Part shown: one piece after another, positions 24,750 through 34,220 of the stretch
Layout of the letters: every line of letters starts with the position of its first letter
Numbering within the stretch: the first letter of the stretch is position 1
NCBI GenBank assembly: GCA_052148155.1
Contig: JBKQIY010000134.1
Span: 1-55,906, forward strand
Direction of reading: 5' to 3'
From: JBBQER01 sp052148155
Lineage (GTDB): Bacteria > Actinomycetota > Acidimicrobiia > IMCC26256 > PALSA-610
DNA length: 55,906 nucleotides
The notes under the pieces: model-generated
What the model was told of the DNA's origin: nothing
What the model saw: the letters and a program-made list of their open reading frames with translations, nothing else
Database searches by the model: none
Position numbers and translations under genes: made by a program

Positions 24750-26477
24750 ATGATCGACCTGGTGCTCGAGGGCGCGACCGTCGTCGACGGCGTCGGCACC
24801 CCGCGCTACGTCGCCAATGTGGGTATCGACCAGGGACGCATCGCGCGGATCACGACCGATGACCTCATGGCCCGAGAGGTCATTGCCGCGCGCGGCAAGG
24901 TCGTATGCCCTGGCTTCATCGACATACACACCCACTACGACGCGCAACTGTTGTGGGATCCGACCGCGAGCCCGTCACTGTTGCACGGTGTCACGACGGT
25001 GCTCGGCGGGAACTGCGGGTTCTCGATCGCGCCGCTCGGTCCGGGCGACGCAGCGTACGTGCAGCAGATGATGGCGCGCGTCGAGGGCATTCCGCGCGAG
25101 TCATTGCTCGGCGGGGGCGAGTGGGACTGGCGGGGCTTCGGCGAGTACCTGGCGCGGCTCGACGGACGCGTCGCAGTCAATGCGGGCTTCTTGGCGGGAC
25201 ACTCGACGCTGCGCCGTGCGGTGATGGGTGAATCCGCGACGAGCGAATCGGCGACCCCCGAACAGGTCGACGCGATGGTGCAACTCCTGCACGAGTCGCT
25301 CGACTCGGGCGCGCTCGGGTTCTCGTCGTCGCTGGGCGAAGGACACACTGATGGCGCCAACCGGCCAGTGCCGTCGCGCTCGGCCACCTTTGAGGAATTC
25401 GTCGCGCTCGCAGGCGCGTTGCGTGACCATCCTGGAACCACTCTCGAGTTCATCCCAACCGTGGGCCCGATTCCTCGCGAGCGTATGGAACTGATGGCCG
25501 ATATGTCATTGGCAGCAGACCGTGCGCTCAACTGGAATCTGCTCGGCAGCCTTGCCGGCACCGAGATATACGACGAGCAACTCGTCGCGTCGGACGTCGC
25601 GTCGGCTCGCGGCGCGCATGTGGTCGCGCTGACCCTTCCTGACATGATGCGCATGCGAGCCAGCACGCTGGTGGAATCGCTCCCAGGTTGGCGCGAGGTC
25701 GTCGGTCTCGATCCCGCCGGCCGCCGCGCCGCGGTCGCCGATCCCGCGACCCGCCGCCGGCTGCGCGCCGGCGCCGAGCGCGGCATCGAGAAGGCGTTGG
25801 GCGTGCTGTCAGATTGGAATCTCATGGAGATCGCCGCGACCGGCGAGTCGAGTGGCGAGCCGTGGGTCGGTCGAAGTCTCACCGACGTCGCCGCCGCGCG
25901 AGGAACTGACGTCGTCGACGTGCTCATCGACGTGGTGTTGCCCGACCGTCTCGCTCTGAACGTGGTCCTGCCGTCACTGACCCCTTCGCTTGGGCGCTCC
26001 GACGCCGGTTGGGCCCGTCGGGTCGAGGTCTGGAAGGACGCGCGAGTCGTGCTCGGCGGTTCCGACGCGGGCGCCCACGTTGATCTGATGTGCCACGCGA
26101 ACTATCCCACCGTCGTGCTCGGTGAGGTCGTGCGCGACCGGGGCTTGTTGTCGCTTGAGGAAGCCGTCCAGATGATGACAGAAGTTCCTGCGCGGCTGTA
26201 CGGCCTGCGAGACCGGGGTCGAGTGACCGAAGGCTGTGTCGCCGATCTTGTCGTATTCGATCCGACGAAGATCGCGAGCGAGTCAGTGAATGTCCGTCAC
26301 GACCTGCCCGGCGGCGGTGAGCGGCTCTACGCCGGCGCGCGTGGTGTCGACCGAGTCTTGGTCGCGGGCGTCAGCGTGGTCGTCGACGGCGAGACGACGG
26401 ATGCAACACCCGGAACTGTGCTGCGCTCGGGCGTGCACACCGAGACGGTGACATTAGCGATGGCGCGTGGATCGTGA
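24750..26477 (+). CDS. N-acyl-D-amino-acid deacylase-like amidohydrolase
   Basis: 575 residues with the same architecture as the protein at 21535. The metal motif is PGFIDIHTHYDAQLLWDPTA, followed by HGVTTVLGGNCGFSIAPL; then ALGFSSSLGEGH, a late Asp in LGGSDAGAHVD, and the C-terminal LPGGGERLYAGARGVDRVLV strand. It starts immediately after the amidohydrolase-2 stop and ends 23 bases before the convergent SDR. Two diverged copies of this enzyme around one amidohydrolase-2 protein suggests stereo- or chain-specific steps on related substrates. Confidence 0.92.
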   Translation: MIDLVLEGATVVDGVGTPRYVANVGIDQGRIARITTDDLMAREVIAARGKVVCPGFIDIHTHYDAQLLWDPTASPSLLHGVTTVLGGNCGFSIAPLGPGDAAYVQQMMARVEGIPRESLLGGGEWDWRGFGEYLARLDGRVAVNAGFLAGHSTLRRAVMGESATSESATPEQVDAMVQLLHESLDSGALGFSSSLGEGHTDGANRPVPSRSATFEEFVALAGALRDHPGTTLEFIPTVGPIPRERMELMADMSLAADRALNWNLLGSLAGTEIYDEQLVASDVASARGAHVVALTLPDMMRMRASTLVESLPGWREVVGLDPAGRRAAVADPATRRRLRAGAERGIEKALGVLSDWNLMEIAATGESSGEPWVGRSLTDVAAARGTDVVDVLIDVVLPDRLALNVVLPSLTPSLGRSDAGWARRVEVWKDARVVLGGSDAGAHVDLMCHANYPTVVLGEVVRDRGLLSLEEAVQMMTEVPARLYGLRDRGRVTEGCVADLVVFDPTKIASESVNVRHDLPGGGERLYAGARGVDRVLVAGVSVVVDGETTDATPGTVLRSGVHTETVTLAMARGS

Positions 26478-26500
26478 CGGCCCAACGTCCGAGCGACGCG

Positions 26501-27241
26501 TCAGGCGGTGGCACCGCCGTCGATCGTCAAGACCGAGCCAGTGATCGATTTCGCCTCGCTCGATGCGAGGAACGCGACGGCCGAGGAAATCTCCTCGGCC
26601 TCGAGCACGCGGCCCATCGGCGAGGTGGCACGCCCCAGAAGTTGCATGTCGGCGTCGTCGGGCAACACGAAATTGTGCAACAAGGGAGTGTCGACTGCGC
26701 TCGGGCATACGGCATTGACGCGCACTCCACGCTTGGCCAATTCGATCGCCATCGACTTCGTGAGCATCACCACTCCACCCTTCGAGGCGCAGTAGGCCGC
26801 GTTGTAGGGAGTGGCACGAATGCCGGCGACGGACGCGAGGTTCACGATCGTTCCCGTCGAGTTCAACAACGGGGCCAGCGCCGCCTGGCTCAACAAGAAT
26901 GTGCCTGTGAGGTTCACGTCAATGATGTGGCGCCACTCGTCGATCGGGAACTCACCGATCGGATGCGACGCCGCGACACCCGCCGCGTTGACCAGCACAT
27001 CGAGGGTGTCGAACTGGTTGACGGTCTGGGCGACCGCCGCGGTACACGACGCGGCGTCGGTCACGTCGCATCTGATCGCGGCGGCACGCGCGAGCGTCGC
27101 CGCGGTCCGTGCGGCAGCGTCAATGTTTCGATCGACACACATGACGCGTGCGCCTTCGGCAGCGAAGCGTTGCGCGACGGCGCATCCGATCCCGCTGCCG
27201 GCTCCCGACACCATGGCCGTCTTTCCCGTGAAGCGTTCCAT
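26501..27241 (-). CDS. short-chain dehydrogenase/reductase
   Basis: About 247 residues, classical SDR length. SGAGSGIG is the cofactor motif, VLVNAAGVA the NNAG-type motif (Asn-Ala instead of Asn-Asn), NLASVAGIRATPYNAAYCAS, then KGG, holds the catalytic Ser, Tyr and Lys, and LTIDGGAT is the usual C-terminus. The start MERFTGKTAMVSGAG is chosen because the 22 residues upstream have no family match. It is divergent from the ALDH gene with only 41 bases between them, so a shared regulatory region is likely; the pair would oxidise an alcohol to aldehyde and then to acid. Confidence 0.93.
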   Translation of the reverse strand: MERFTGKTAMVSGAGSGIGCAVAQRFAAEGARVMCVDRNIDAAARTAATLARAAAIRCDVTDAASCTAAVAQTVNQFDTLDVLVNAAGVAASHPIGEFPIDEWRHIIDVNLTGTFLLSQAALAPLLNSTGTIVNLASVAGIRATPYNAAYCASKGGVVMLTKSMAIELAKRGVRVNAVCPSAVDTPLLHNFVLPDDADMQLLGRATSPMGRVLEAEEISSAVAFLASSEAKSITGSVLTIDGGATA

Positions 27242-27282
27242 CGCGGCGACGGTACTCGCCGTCGTCACGGACTGACGCGCGT

Positions 27283-28749
27283 ATGAAGACCACACCGGTC
27301 TCGGCAACGATCGAACGCATCGCCGCGCAGGGCCATCTCATTGGTGGTGAGTGGCGACCCAGCAGCGCAGGCGGCACCTACCAGCACCGTTACGCGGCAA
27401 CCGGAACCGTGCAAGCCGAGATCGGTCTCGGCGGCGCCGACGACATCAACGCAGCGGTCGCAGCCGCGCGCACGGCCAGTCCCGGCTGGAACGCGATCTC
27501 GCCGATGCGCCGAGCCACAATTCTTTTCCGTCTCGCCGACCTCCTCGAACACCATGGCGAAGAGTCCGCCGCGATCGGAGCGCTGGACAACGGGACGCCG
27601 ATCAATGTGATGCGGCCCGGGATCTACACCGCGAACTGGGTGCGCTACTACGCCGGCTGGTGCGACAAGCTGGACGGCGAGGTGCTCCCCGCGGGAGGTC
27701 CCGGACTCTGTTACGTGCGGCCCGAGCCCTACGGCGTGATCGCAGCGATTCCACCCTGGAACGGGTCGATGATGGGAATGGGCCAAAAGGTCGCCCCCGC
27801 GCTCGCGGCCGGCAACACAGTGGTGGTCAAGGCTCCCGAGCTCGCGCCGTTCGGCATGTTGCGATTCGCCGAACTTGCCCTCGAAGCGGGACTGCCACCC
27901 GGCGTGTTGAACGTCGTGACCGGCGACGCGACCGCCGGCGACGTACTCGTTCGCCATCCGAGCATCGACAAGATCAGCTTTACCGGCAGCGCCGCGGTCG
28001 CGCGTCGGATCATGACCAGCGCGGCGCAACATCTCACGCCGCTCGCACTCGAACTCGGCGGCAAGTCGGCCAACATCATCTTTCCCGATGCCGACATCGA
28101 CGCTGCTGCTTCCATGTCGGCGTTGCTCGGCGCCGCGGTGCTCAGCGGGCAAGGTTGCGCCCTCCCGACCCGTCTGTACGTGCACAACGACGTGTATGAC
28201 GAGGTCGCCGCCAAGGTCGTCGACATCGTCCGGTCCTTGAGTGTCGGCGACCCGCTCGATCCCGACGTCGTCGTCGGGCCGGTGGTCACCGAATCGGCGC
28301 TCGAACGCATCCTCGGTGTGATCGACCGCTCCCCGAACGACGGCGCCGATCTGCTCACCGGCGGTCGCCGTCTCGGCGGTGAACTGGAGGCCGGCTATTT
28401 CGTCGCGCCGACCGTCTTCGGCAACGTCGATCACTGCAGCGACCTTGCCCGCGATGAGATATTCGGTCCGGTGCTGGCGATCCTGCGGTTCTCAACCGAA
28501 GACGAGGTCGTGACCAAGGCCAACGACAGTGGATATGGTCTCGCCGCCTACGTACACACCCGCGACGTGTCACGCACCCACCGCGTCGCACACGCACTCG
28601 AAGCTGGCACCGTCACGGCCAACGGATTCCCGGCTATGGCTCCGAGCACCCCTTTCGGTGGCTACAAGCAGAGCGGCTTCGGCCGAGAGGGCGCACGCGC
28701 CGGCATCGAGGAGTTCGTCCGCCGCAAGAATGTCTACCTCGCCCCGTAA
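27283..28749 (+). CDS. aldehyde dehydrogenase
   Basis: 488 residues. ALDH motifs are complete: PPWNGSM at the oxyanion Asn, LALELGGKSAN with the general base (about residue 257), SGQGCALPTR with the catalytic Cys (about residue 292), and TPFGGYKQSGFGRE near the end. It differs from the ALDH at 6210 in having a Met-rich PWNGSMMGMGQK segment, so the two are not recent duplicates. It is divergent from the SDR and followed by the TPR/SEC-C gene. Confidence 0.95.
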   Translation: MKTTPVSATIERIAAQGHLIGGEWRPSSAGGTYQHRYAATGTVQAEIGLGGADDINAAVAAARTASPGWNAISPMRRATILFRLADLLEHHGEESAAIGALDNGTPINVMRPGIYTANWVRYYAGWCDKLDGEVLPAGGPGLCYVRPEPYGVIAAIPPWNGSMMGMGQKVAPALAAGNTVVVKAPELAPFGMLRFAELALEAGLPPGVLNVVTGDATAGDVLVRHPSIDKISFTGSAAVARRIMTSAAQHLTPLALELGGKSANIIFPDADIDAAASMSALLGAAVLSGQGCALPTRLYVHNDVYDEVAAKVVDIVRSLSVGDPLDPDVVVGPVVTESALERILGVIDRSPNDGADLLTGGRRLGGELEAGYFVAPTVFGNVDHCSDLARDEIFGPVLAILRFSTEDEVVTKANDSGYGLAAYVHTRDVSRTHRVAHALEAGTVTANGFPAMAPSTPFGGYKQSGFGREGARAGIEEFVRRKNVYLAP

Positions 28750-28845
28750 CACCGCACACCGAACGTCCCTGCTCGACGGGCGAGACCCGTCGACCACACG
28801 CAAGCGGAACCTGATCGTCGTCCTCGAGCACAAGGCTGGTACACG

Positions 28846-30042
28846 GTGGCCGAGATCACCTTCGACGAGTCGCTCCGCCAGATTCGTCAACTCGCCCAGC
28901 AGGCGCGCGAAGCCAAGCAGGCGGGCGACGTCGCCGAAGGGATCCGGATCTGCCGCCAACTCCTCGCGCATCCGTGTGCACATCACCAAGTAGCCGCCGA
29001 CGAGATCTGGGACGACATTCACCAGCTCCACCGTCGTGCCGGTGAATGGGACGCGGCCATTGAGGCGAAGCAGACCGCGATCGAGTTGGGTTGCCGCTCC
29101 GAGCCCGACCCCGAGGCGGACATCGCGCAATGTCATCTGGAAGCGGGCCGCCGAGCTGAGGCCGACCGGATCTTCGCCCAGCTGCGGGCCCGCACTCCCG
29201 ACGACGTCTGGCTGTACCACGCGGCTGGGTTCGCGTACGCGCGTGCAGGCGACGACCGGGAAGCCGAACGATGGCTGCGAGACGGGATCGCGGTGGCGTT
29301 CCGCACCGGCGACCCTGATCTGACCGTCATGCAGCTCGTCGACCTGCTCGACGGGTCGTCGCGCGCGCTGGGCGGCGAGCCCGACACCGAGCTTCACCGG
29401 CAGGTCGACGCGTTCTGCGAGGCGTGGGAGCCGAGCCCCAAGGTTCGGTCATGGGCCGATATCGACGACATCGACGAAGAACGACCGTGTGCGTATTGCG
29501 GGTTCGACCCCACACGAAGCCATGACGACGTGGACGAGCGAGCGCGCCGCACCCGCGAACGCGTCCTGAGCGTCGAGGCTCCCGAAACGTTGGCTCGACT
29601 GCAGGCGCTTCCCAGCCACCGACCAGCGCGCCCGCGACTGCGACCCGAGACGGGTCTGGCCATCGCCTGGTTCCCGGCGGGCGAATGGGAGATCGCCGTC
29701 GCGCGCTGGCCCGACCTGCTCGACGACCTTCCTTGCGAACATCTGGCGTACAGCCACCAAATCGAGGCACGAATGAAACGCATCGCGCGTTCCATTCCCG
29801 GACAGACGTTCCATGTTGCGCCGCTGACCGTCGACGCGCTCATCGCCCATGCCGCGCGCGAAGGCCGAGACGCGGGGACCGCCGAGGGGCGCGCCTCCTG
29901 CGCGGCTGAACTGTTCAGGACGGGTGTGGGACTCGCATGGCCGCCCGGACGAAATGAGCTGTGCTGGTGCGGCTCGGATCGTAAATACAAGCAGTGCTGT
30001 GGCCCGGTGCCTGCAGCGGAGGATCCGGTCAGCCCGGGGTGA
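28846..30042 (+). CDS. TPR-repeat protein with C-terminal SEC-C zinc motif
   Basis: 398 residues. Residues about 10-130 are alpha-helical repeats of TPR type (e.g. AREAKQAGDVAEGIRICRQL and AGEWDAAIEAKQTAIELG). A CAYCGF knuckle lies at about residue 215. The C-terminus carries GRNELCWCGSDRKYKQCCG, the SEC-C metal-binding motif known from SecA tails and many accessory proteins. The function of such combinations is unknown; a chaperone or adaptor role is possible. The GTG start lies 96 bases after the ALDH stop. It does not look like a catabolic enzyme despite its position. Confidence 0.8.
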   Translation: MAEITFDESLRQIRQLAQQAREAKQAGDVAEGIRICRQLLAHPCAHHQVAADEIWDDIHQLHRRAGEWDAAIEAKQTAIELGCRSEPDPEADIAQCHLEAGRRAEADRIFAQLRARTPDDVWLYHAAGFAYARAGDDREAERWLRDGIAVAFRTGDPDLTVMQLVDLLDGSSRALGGEPDTELHRQVDAFCEAWEPSPKVRSWADIDDIDEERPCAYCGFDPTRSHDDVDERARRTRERVLSVEAPETLARLQALPSHRPARPRLRPETGLAIAWFPAGEWEIAVARWPDLLDDLPCEHLAYSHQIEARMKRIARSIPGQTFHVAPLTVDALIAHAAREGRDAGTAEGRASCAAELFRTGVGLAWPPGRNELCWCGSDRKYKQCCGPVPAAEDPVSPG

Positions 30043-30294
30043 GCGGATCGGGACGCGCACGTCGGCCGCGATGGTCGTCGCACGTCCCGCCGGTGGGCAC
30101 CTCGGTGCGGCGACCTCGTCACGTCGCCAGATCCAGCTTCGCGATCCAACGACGGGTGACCTGATCGTCCGGGGCGTCGGCGACGACCCGGCCCGCGTGG
30201 TGGCGCCGACAGACTGTCCTGGTATCGCGACGAGCCTCACTCCGCCCAGCACGATCCACGGCGAGATCGCGGTTCGTGGCGCCGTCGGGCTGCG

Positions 30295-31722
30295 GTGACG
30301 GTCGAAGGCGTGGGATCATGCGCCGTGGTCACGATCGGACCGGCTCTTGACGACGTGCCGTCGCTGTTCTCGGTCGGGTTCGACCTTGCGTCCGTCGGTT
30401 ACTCGGTGCACGAGCATTTCGTGTCTGGGACGGCTTCGGGGTACGTCACGGCGGGACGGCGCGCACCGGACGGCCACTGGCAGGTCAAGCCGTCGGGAAA
30501 GGCGATGTTCACGACGCGTCTGGTCGTGTACCGGCCGACCGATCCGGCCCGTTCGAACGGCACAGTGATCGTCGAGTGGCTGAACGTGACGGGCGGTCTC
30601 GACGTTCCCGCCCTGTGGATGGCGACCCACCGACACCTCGTCCGCGACGGGTACACGTGGGTGGGACTGAGCGCGCAGCACGTCGGTATCCACGGAGGTG
30701 GCGTGATGCCTGGTCTGGGGCTTCGCGACACGGCTCCCGAGCGATATCACGCGCTCGACCATCCCGGCGACGTCTACTCGTTCGACATCTTCACCCAAGT
30801 CGGACACGCGATCCGGGCCGAGCTGGCAAGCCGGTACGGGCTGCGCGTCGACCGCGTGCTCGCGACGGGAGCTTCGCAGTCCGCCTGCTATCTCACGACG
30901 TATGTCAACGCGATCGACGCCCGGGACGCCGTGTTCGACGGATTCTTGTTGCAGGGCCGGGCCGGCGCCGGGGTTCCGATCGACGGATGGGATCCGACGA
31001 CCGTCGGGCCCGGCGCGGACGTCGAGACGCGGCGGGCCCGACTCGCCGGGAGCGACCACATCCGCGAAGACGTCCGCGTCCCGGTCATGGTGGTGCAGAG
31101 CGAAACGGATGTCCTGGGTGCCCTCGCCTCTCTCCCGGCCCGCCAGCCCGACAATCAACAGTTCCGGCTTTGGGAAGTCGCAGGCGCGGCGCACTGCGAC
31201 ACCTACTTCTTGTGCGCATCGTCGCACGACTCTGGCTCGCTCCCGGTCGCGGATCTCGCCGCGCTCATCGCACGCGCCGACCGATCAGGCGTGCCGACCG
31301 CGCTCCCAATCAACTCGGGACCGCAAATGCACTACGTCCTCCAACGCGCATTCGACGCGCTCGACCAGTGGACCCGCGACGGTTCGGCGCCCGTGTCGGC
31401 GGCGTGGCTCGAAGTCGACGAGAACGGCACGTTCGGCATCGACGACGTCGGCGTCGTGCGTGGCGGCGTCCGCACCCCTTGGGTCGACGCACCGACCAAC
31501 ATTCTCTCCGGTCTCGGCCAACCCGGCCACATGACCGACCTGTTCGGCACGACACGACCACTCGATCCGACGACATTGACCGCGCGGTACCCGCACGGCC
31601 GCGACGACTACCTCGATTGTTTCCGCAACGCGACACACGCAGCCATCGACCGCGGATTTCTCATCGCGGCTGACGGCCCTGAGATCGAAGCCCTCGGCGC
31701 CGCCTCCTGGTCCAATACCTGA
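30295..31722 (+). CDS. alpha/beta hydrolase domain-containing protein
   Basis: 475 residues. Matches the large bacterial alpha/beta-hydrolase family sometimes named Abhydrolase_10: SNGTVIVEWLNVTGGLDVPA near the N-terminus, WVGLSAQHVGIHGG, the nucleophile elbow ATGASQSACYLTTY, and the catalytic acid/His region VMVVQSETDVLG ... WEVAGAAHCDTYF. It probably cleaves an ester, or a lactone from the Baeyer-Villiger step; that link is inferred. No signal peptide is seen. It closes catabolic block B. Preceding it, 30043-30294 shows no convincing gene. Confidence 0.85.
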   Translation: MTVEGVGSCAVVTIGPALDDVPSLFSVGFDLASVGYSVHEHFVSGTASGYVTAGRRAPDGHWQVKPSGKAMFTTRLVVYRPTDPARSNGTVIVEWLNVTGGLDVPALWMATHRHLVRDGYTWVGLSAQHVGIHGGGVMPGLGLRDTAPERYHALDHPGDVYSFDIFTQVGHAIRAELASRYGLRVDRVLATGASQSACYLTTYVNAIDARDAVFDGFLLQGRAGAGVPIDGWDPTTVGPGADVETRRARLAGSDHIREDVRVPVMVVQSETDVLGALASLPARQPDNQQFRLWEVAGAAHCDTYFLCASSHDSGSLPVADLAALIARADRSGVPTALPINSGPQMHYVLQRAFDALDQWTRDGSAPVSAAWLEVDENGTFGIDDVGVVRGGVRTPWVDAPTNILSGLGQPGHMTDLFGTTRPLDPTTLTARYPHGRDDYLDCFRNATHAAIDRGFLIAADGPEIEALGAASWSNT

Positions 31723-31832
31723 CATCAAAGCCAACGGCGACGACCTCGGCGACCGTCCCACGTCGGGAAGAGAGTGCCGGACGGACGTCATAGTGCGGCC
31801 GTTCGGTCAAGCGATTGCGGAGACACAATCTG

Positions 31833-32981
31833 TCATGGCGAATTCGGTGCATGCGTGACTTCGGAGAGGTCGACCGGTTCGGCGAAGCCTTTGAGGACGT
31901 AGGGGTGTGCGTCAGCGCACCAAAATGAGGGAACGTCGCGCAATGCTGCCCGGGTCGGCTCGTCGACGAGCGCAGACGACGGCGCCGCGAGTTTGACCGC
32001 GCGTGCGGCGAGGTTGACGACAGGACCGGAATAGTCGCCATCGCGGGCAAGGACGTCGCCGGTCGCGATGCCGACGCGTACCGGCGGCAACACCTCTTCG
32101 GACTCGAACGCTCGAACGAGCGCGAGGCCGATATCAACTGCCGCGACCGGATCGTCGGAGACGAACAGCACCTCGTCGCCGATGAGTTTGACGACCCGAC
32201 CGCCGTGTCCCACGACGATCTCTGACGCGGTCGCATCGAATCTGGTCAGGGCGTGCGCGAGTCCGAACAGGTCGAGCTGTTGCGTCCAGGCCGTCGAATC
32301 GACGAGATCCGCGAAACCGACACTTCGGCGGACAAGATCAAGTCCTGAGACCGGCTCCAACACGTCGGGACGGAAGCCGCGCTGGATGTGGTGTCGCAGC
32401 AGCGTGTCGAACCCGAGGGCGAGACCGTCAAGCAGCAGCATCGATTCCGCACTCGCTTGAGCCAACTGCAAACCCGACGGGTCTGCTTCAACGGCAGGCG
32501 ACGCGACATTCACGATGAACGCGCTGACGATGGCGTCCGCGACCCGCGCCGCGGCCGCGCCGATCACGCGTAACAGCTGGACTGCTACCTCTTCACCGAA
32601 CAACTCGATGCCCGCACCGACGATCTGGAGCAGCTCGACGTCTCGTTGCAAGAACGTCGGACCGTCCGCCTCGACATCGGGTTCGGGAAACCCTGCCGCT
32701 CGCCACGCCCGAGCGACGAACGACCGCTCAACCCCGGCGGCGATCGCGACATCATCGGTTGTGAGCGATTCGCGATTCGCCCACAGCGCGATCGTCGATG
32801 CCAGTCCTGGAAGCTCGTCCGGTTTCGCGGCCGCGAGGTCTTCCAGCGTTGCTCCCAGATCAATCAGATACTCGAGCAACGCCAGCCGCGACGCGGCGTC
32901 GTCGGCGCCCGGCTCGTACAGTCCCGCGGCCTCAAGTTCGGCCGGACCTGGACGGTGCACCACGTCCGAGCCTCGCGCCAT
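31833..32981 (-). CDS. class III adenylate/guanylate cyclase with N-terminal regulatory domain (Rv1264-like)
   Basis: About 382 residues. The catalytic domain (about 205-370) shows SVGFADLVDSTAWT with the first metal Asp, GGRVVKLIGDEVLFVSDD with the purine-selecting Lys and the second metal Asp, and GDYSGPVVNLAARAVKLA with the transition-state Asn and Arg. All residues needed for activity are present. The N-terminal half is helical and includes an HTH-like segment (LTTDDVAIAAGVERSFVARA), the layout of the mycobacterial pH-sensing cyclase Rv1264, whose N-terminal domain is autoinhibitory. Start MARGSDVVHRPG is chosen over an upstream ATG with a short Cys/Trp-rich extension. Confidence 0.88.
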   Translation of the reverse strand: MARGSDVVHRPGPAELEAAGLYEPGADDAASRLALLEYLIDLGATLEDLAAAKPDELPGLASTIALWANRESLTTDDVAIAAGVERSFVARAWRAAGFPEPDVEADGPTFLQRDVELLQIVGAGIELFGEEVAVQLLRVIGAAAARVADAIVSAFIVNVASPAVEADPSGLQLAQASAESMLLLDGLALGFDTLLRHHIQRGFRPDVLEPVSGLDLVRRSVGFADLVDSTAWTQQLDLFGLAHALTRFDATASEIVVGHGGRVVKLIGDEVLFVSDDPVAAVDIGLALVRAFESEEVLPPVRVGIATGDVLARDGDYSGPVVNLAARAVKLAAPSSALVDEPTRAALRDVPSFWCADAHPYVLKGFAEPVDLSEVTHAPNSP

Positions 32982-33323
32982 CCCGGCCGCCCAGACAACA
33001 CACCAACATCCACGCACCGAGACTGTCGCTCAACCCCGACCGGCGCCGACATGCGGCGACCGCCCCGACCGTGGCATTCCGGGCCGGCCGCCCCCGTCGG
33101 CAGATCGCGGTCCGGCGCATTCGCTGCACGCTTGACTGGTGTAGGCCGCTGTTGTCGAGACGAACACGCAACCGCCAGGATGCCTACGTGGGCACCGCGG
33201 AGCCCAAGAACCGACGACCCGACGAATTAGTGTGCGTCGTTCGGCCCCTGAGCAGCGGCGACGGATGCTTCGCGGCGCGGCCAGTCCGGGCTGTGCGGAA
33301 GGCCGAAATTCGAACGGCGGTGA
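32982..33323. other. intergenic stretch between cyclase and channel genes
   Basis: This divergent region of about 340 bases holds the promoters of both neighbours. No coding frame or clear operator was recognised. Confidence 0.35.
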
Positions 33324-34220
33324 ATGATGTTTGCAATCGTGTTGGCAATCACCTCCCTCGGGGACTTCGGACGATGGGCACGCGGCAACGGACTCGAGAT
33401 CGTGTTGCTCATTGTCGGCTCGGTCCTTTTGACGCGATTCGTCGCCTGGTTGGGCGCCAACCTGACCGCACGGATCGATGCGCACGACGAGAGCAGCGAC
33501 GCGCTCGTCCGTTCCGAGGCGGCCAAGCACCGCCACTCGGTCGCCCAGGTCATCACCGGAACCGCGCTCGTGCTGATCTATTCGATCGCCGGAGTGCTGG
33601 TCCTCAAACGCTTCAATGTCCCACTGGCCAGCCTGATTGCCCCGGCCACCGTCGCAGGAGTCGCGCTCGGTTTCGGGGCACAACGAGTGGTCCAAGACAT
33701 CCTCGCCGGCTTCTTCATCATCACTGAACGCCAATACGGGTTCGGTGACCTCATCCGTATCTCCAACCTGGGAGCGATCTCCGGAGTGACCGGCACGGTG
33801 GAGGACGTCACCCTGCGAGTCACTCGCATGCGTACGGTCAACGGAGAAGTCGTCATCATCCCAAATGGACAGATCAACCAGGTCACCAACCTGTCCCGTG
33901 ACTGGGCTCGAGCCGTCGTTGATGTGCCGCTCCCGGCGACCGCGGACATCAACCGAGTCAACGCGCTGCTCCAAGGTGTCGGCAACGCGGTCTACGCAGA
34001 CGAGTCTCTCCGTCCGCTCATGCTCGACGCGCCGACCGTCATGGGCGTCGAGAGCATCGACGTGGGCGGATTCAGCATCCGTATGGTCTCCCGCACTCTT
34101 CCCGGCAAGCAGTTCGTCGTCGGCAGGGAGCTGCGTGCCCGCATTGCCACCGCCCTGCGGGAAGAGGGCATCACACTCCCCGCAGACCTCGAGCCCACCG
34201 TCGCAGCACCCCCAGCCTGA
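33324..34220 (+). CDS. small-conductance mechanosensitive channel (MscS family)
   Basis: 298 residues. Three transmembrane segments are visible: about residues 22-42, 76-98 and the pore helix region 100-125 (LASLIAPATVAGVALGFGAQ), the Gly/Ala-rich TM3 that lines the MscS pore. The beta domain follows (FFIITERQYGFGDLIRI, GTVEDVTLRVTRMR, IIPNGQINQVTNLS). It opens on membrane tension to release solutes. The length matches the minimal MscS. Its stop overlaps the next ATG by one base (TGATG). Confidence 0.93.
   Translation: MMFAIVLAITSLGDFGRWARGNGLEIVLLIVGSVLLTRFVAWLGANLTARIDAHDESSDALVRSEAAKHRHSVAQVITGTALVLIYSIAGVLVLKRFNVPLASLIAPATVAGVALGFGAQRVVQDILAGFFIITERQYGFGDLIRISNLGAISGVTGTVEDVTLRVTRMRTVNGEVVIIPNGQINQVTNLSRDWARAVVDVPLPATADINRVNALLQGVGNAVYADESLRPLMLDAPTVMGVESIDVGGFSIRMVSRTLPGKQFVVGRELRARIATALREEGITLPADLEPTVAAPPA

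Noticed and set aside
29503..29517. GGGTTCGACCCC-like sequence resembling a tRNA T-arm
   Set aside because: It lies inside the TPR/SEC-C gene and no cloverleaf can be built around it; no tRNA or rRNA gene was recognised anywhere in the window.
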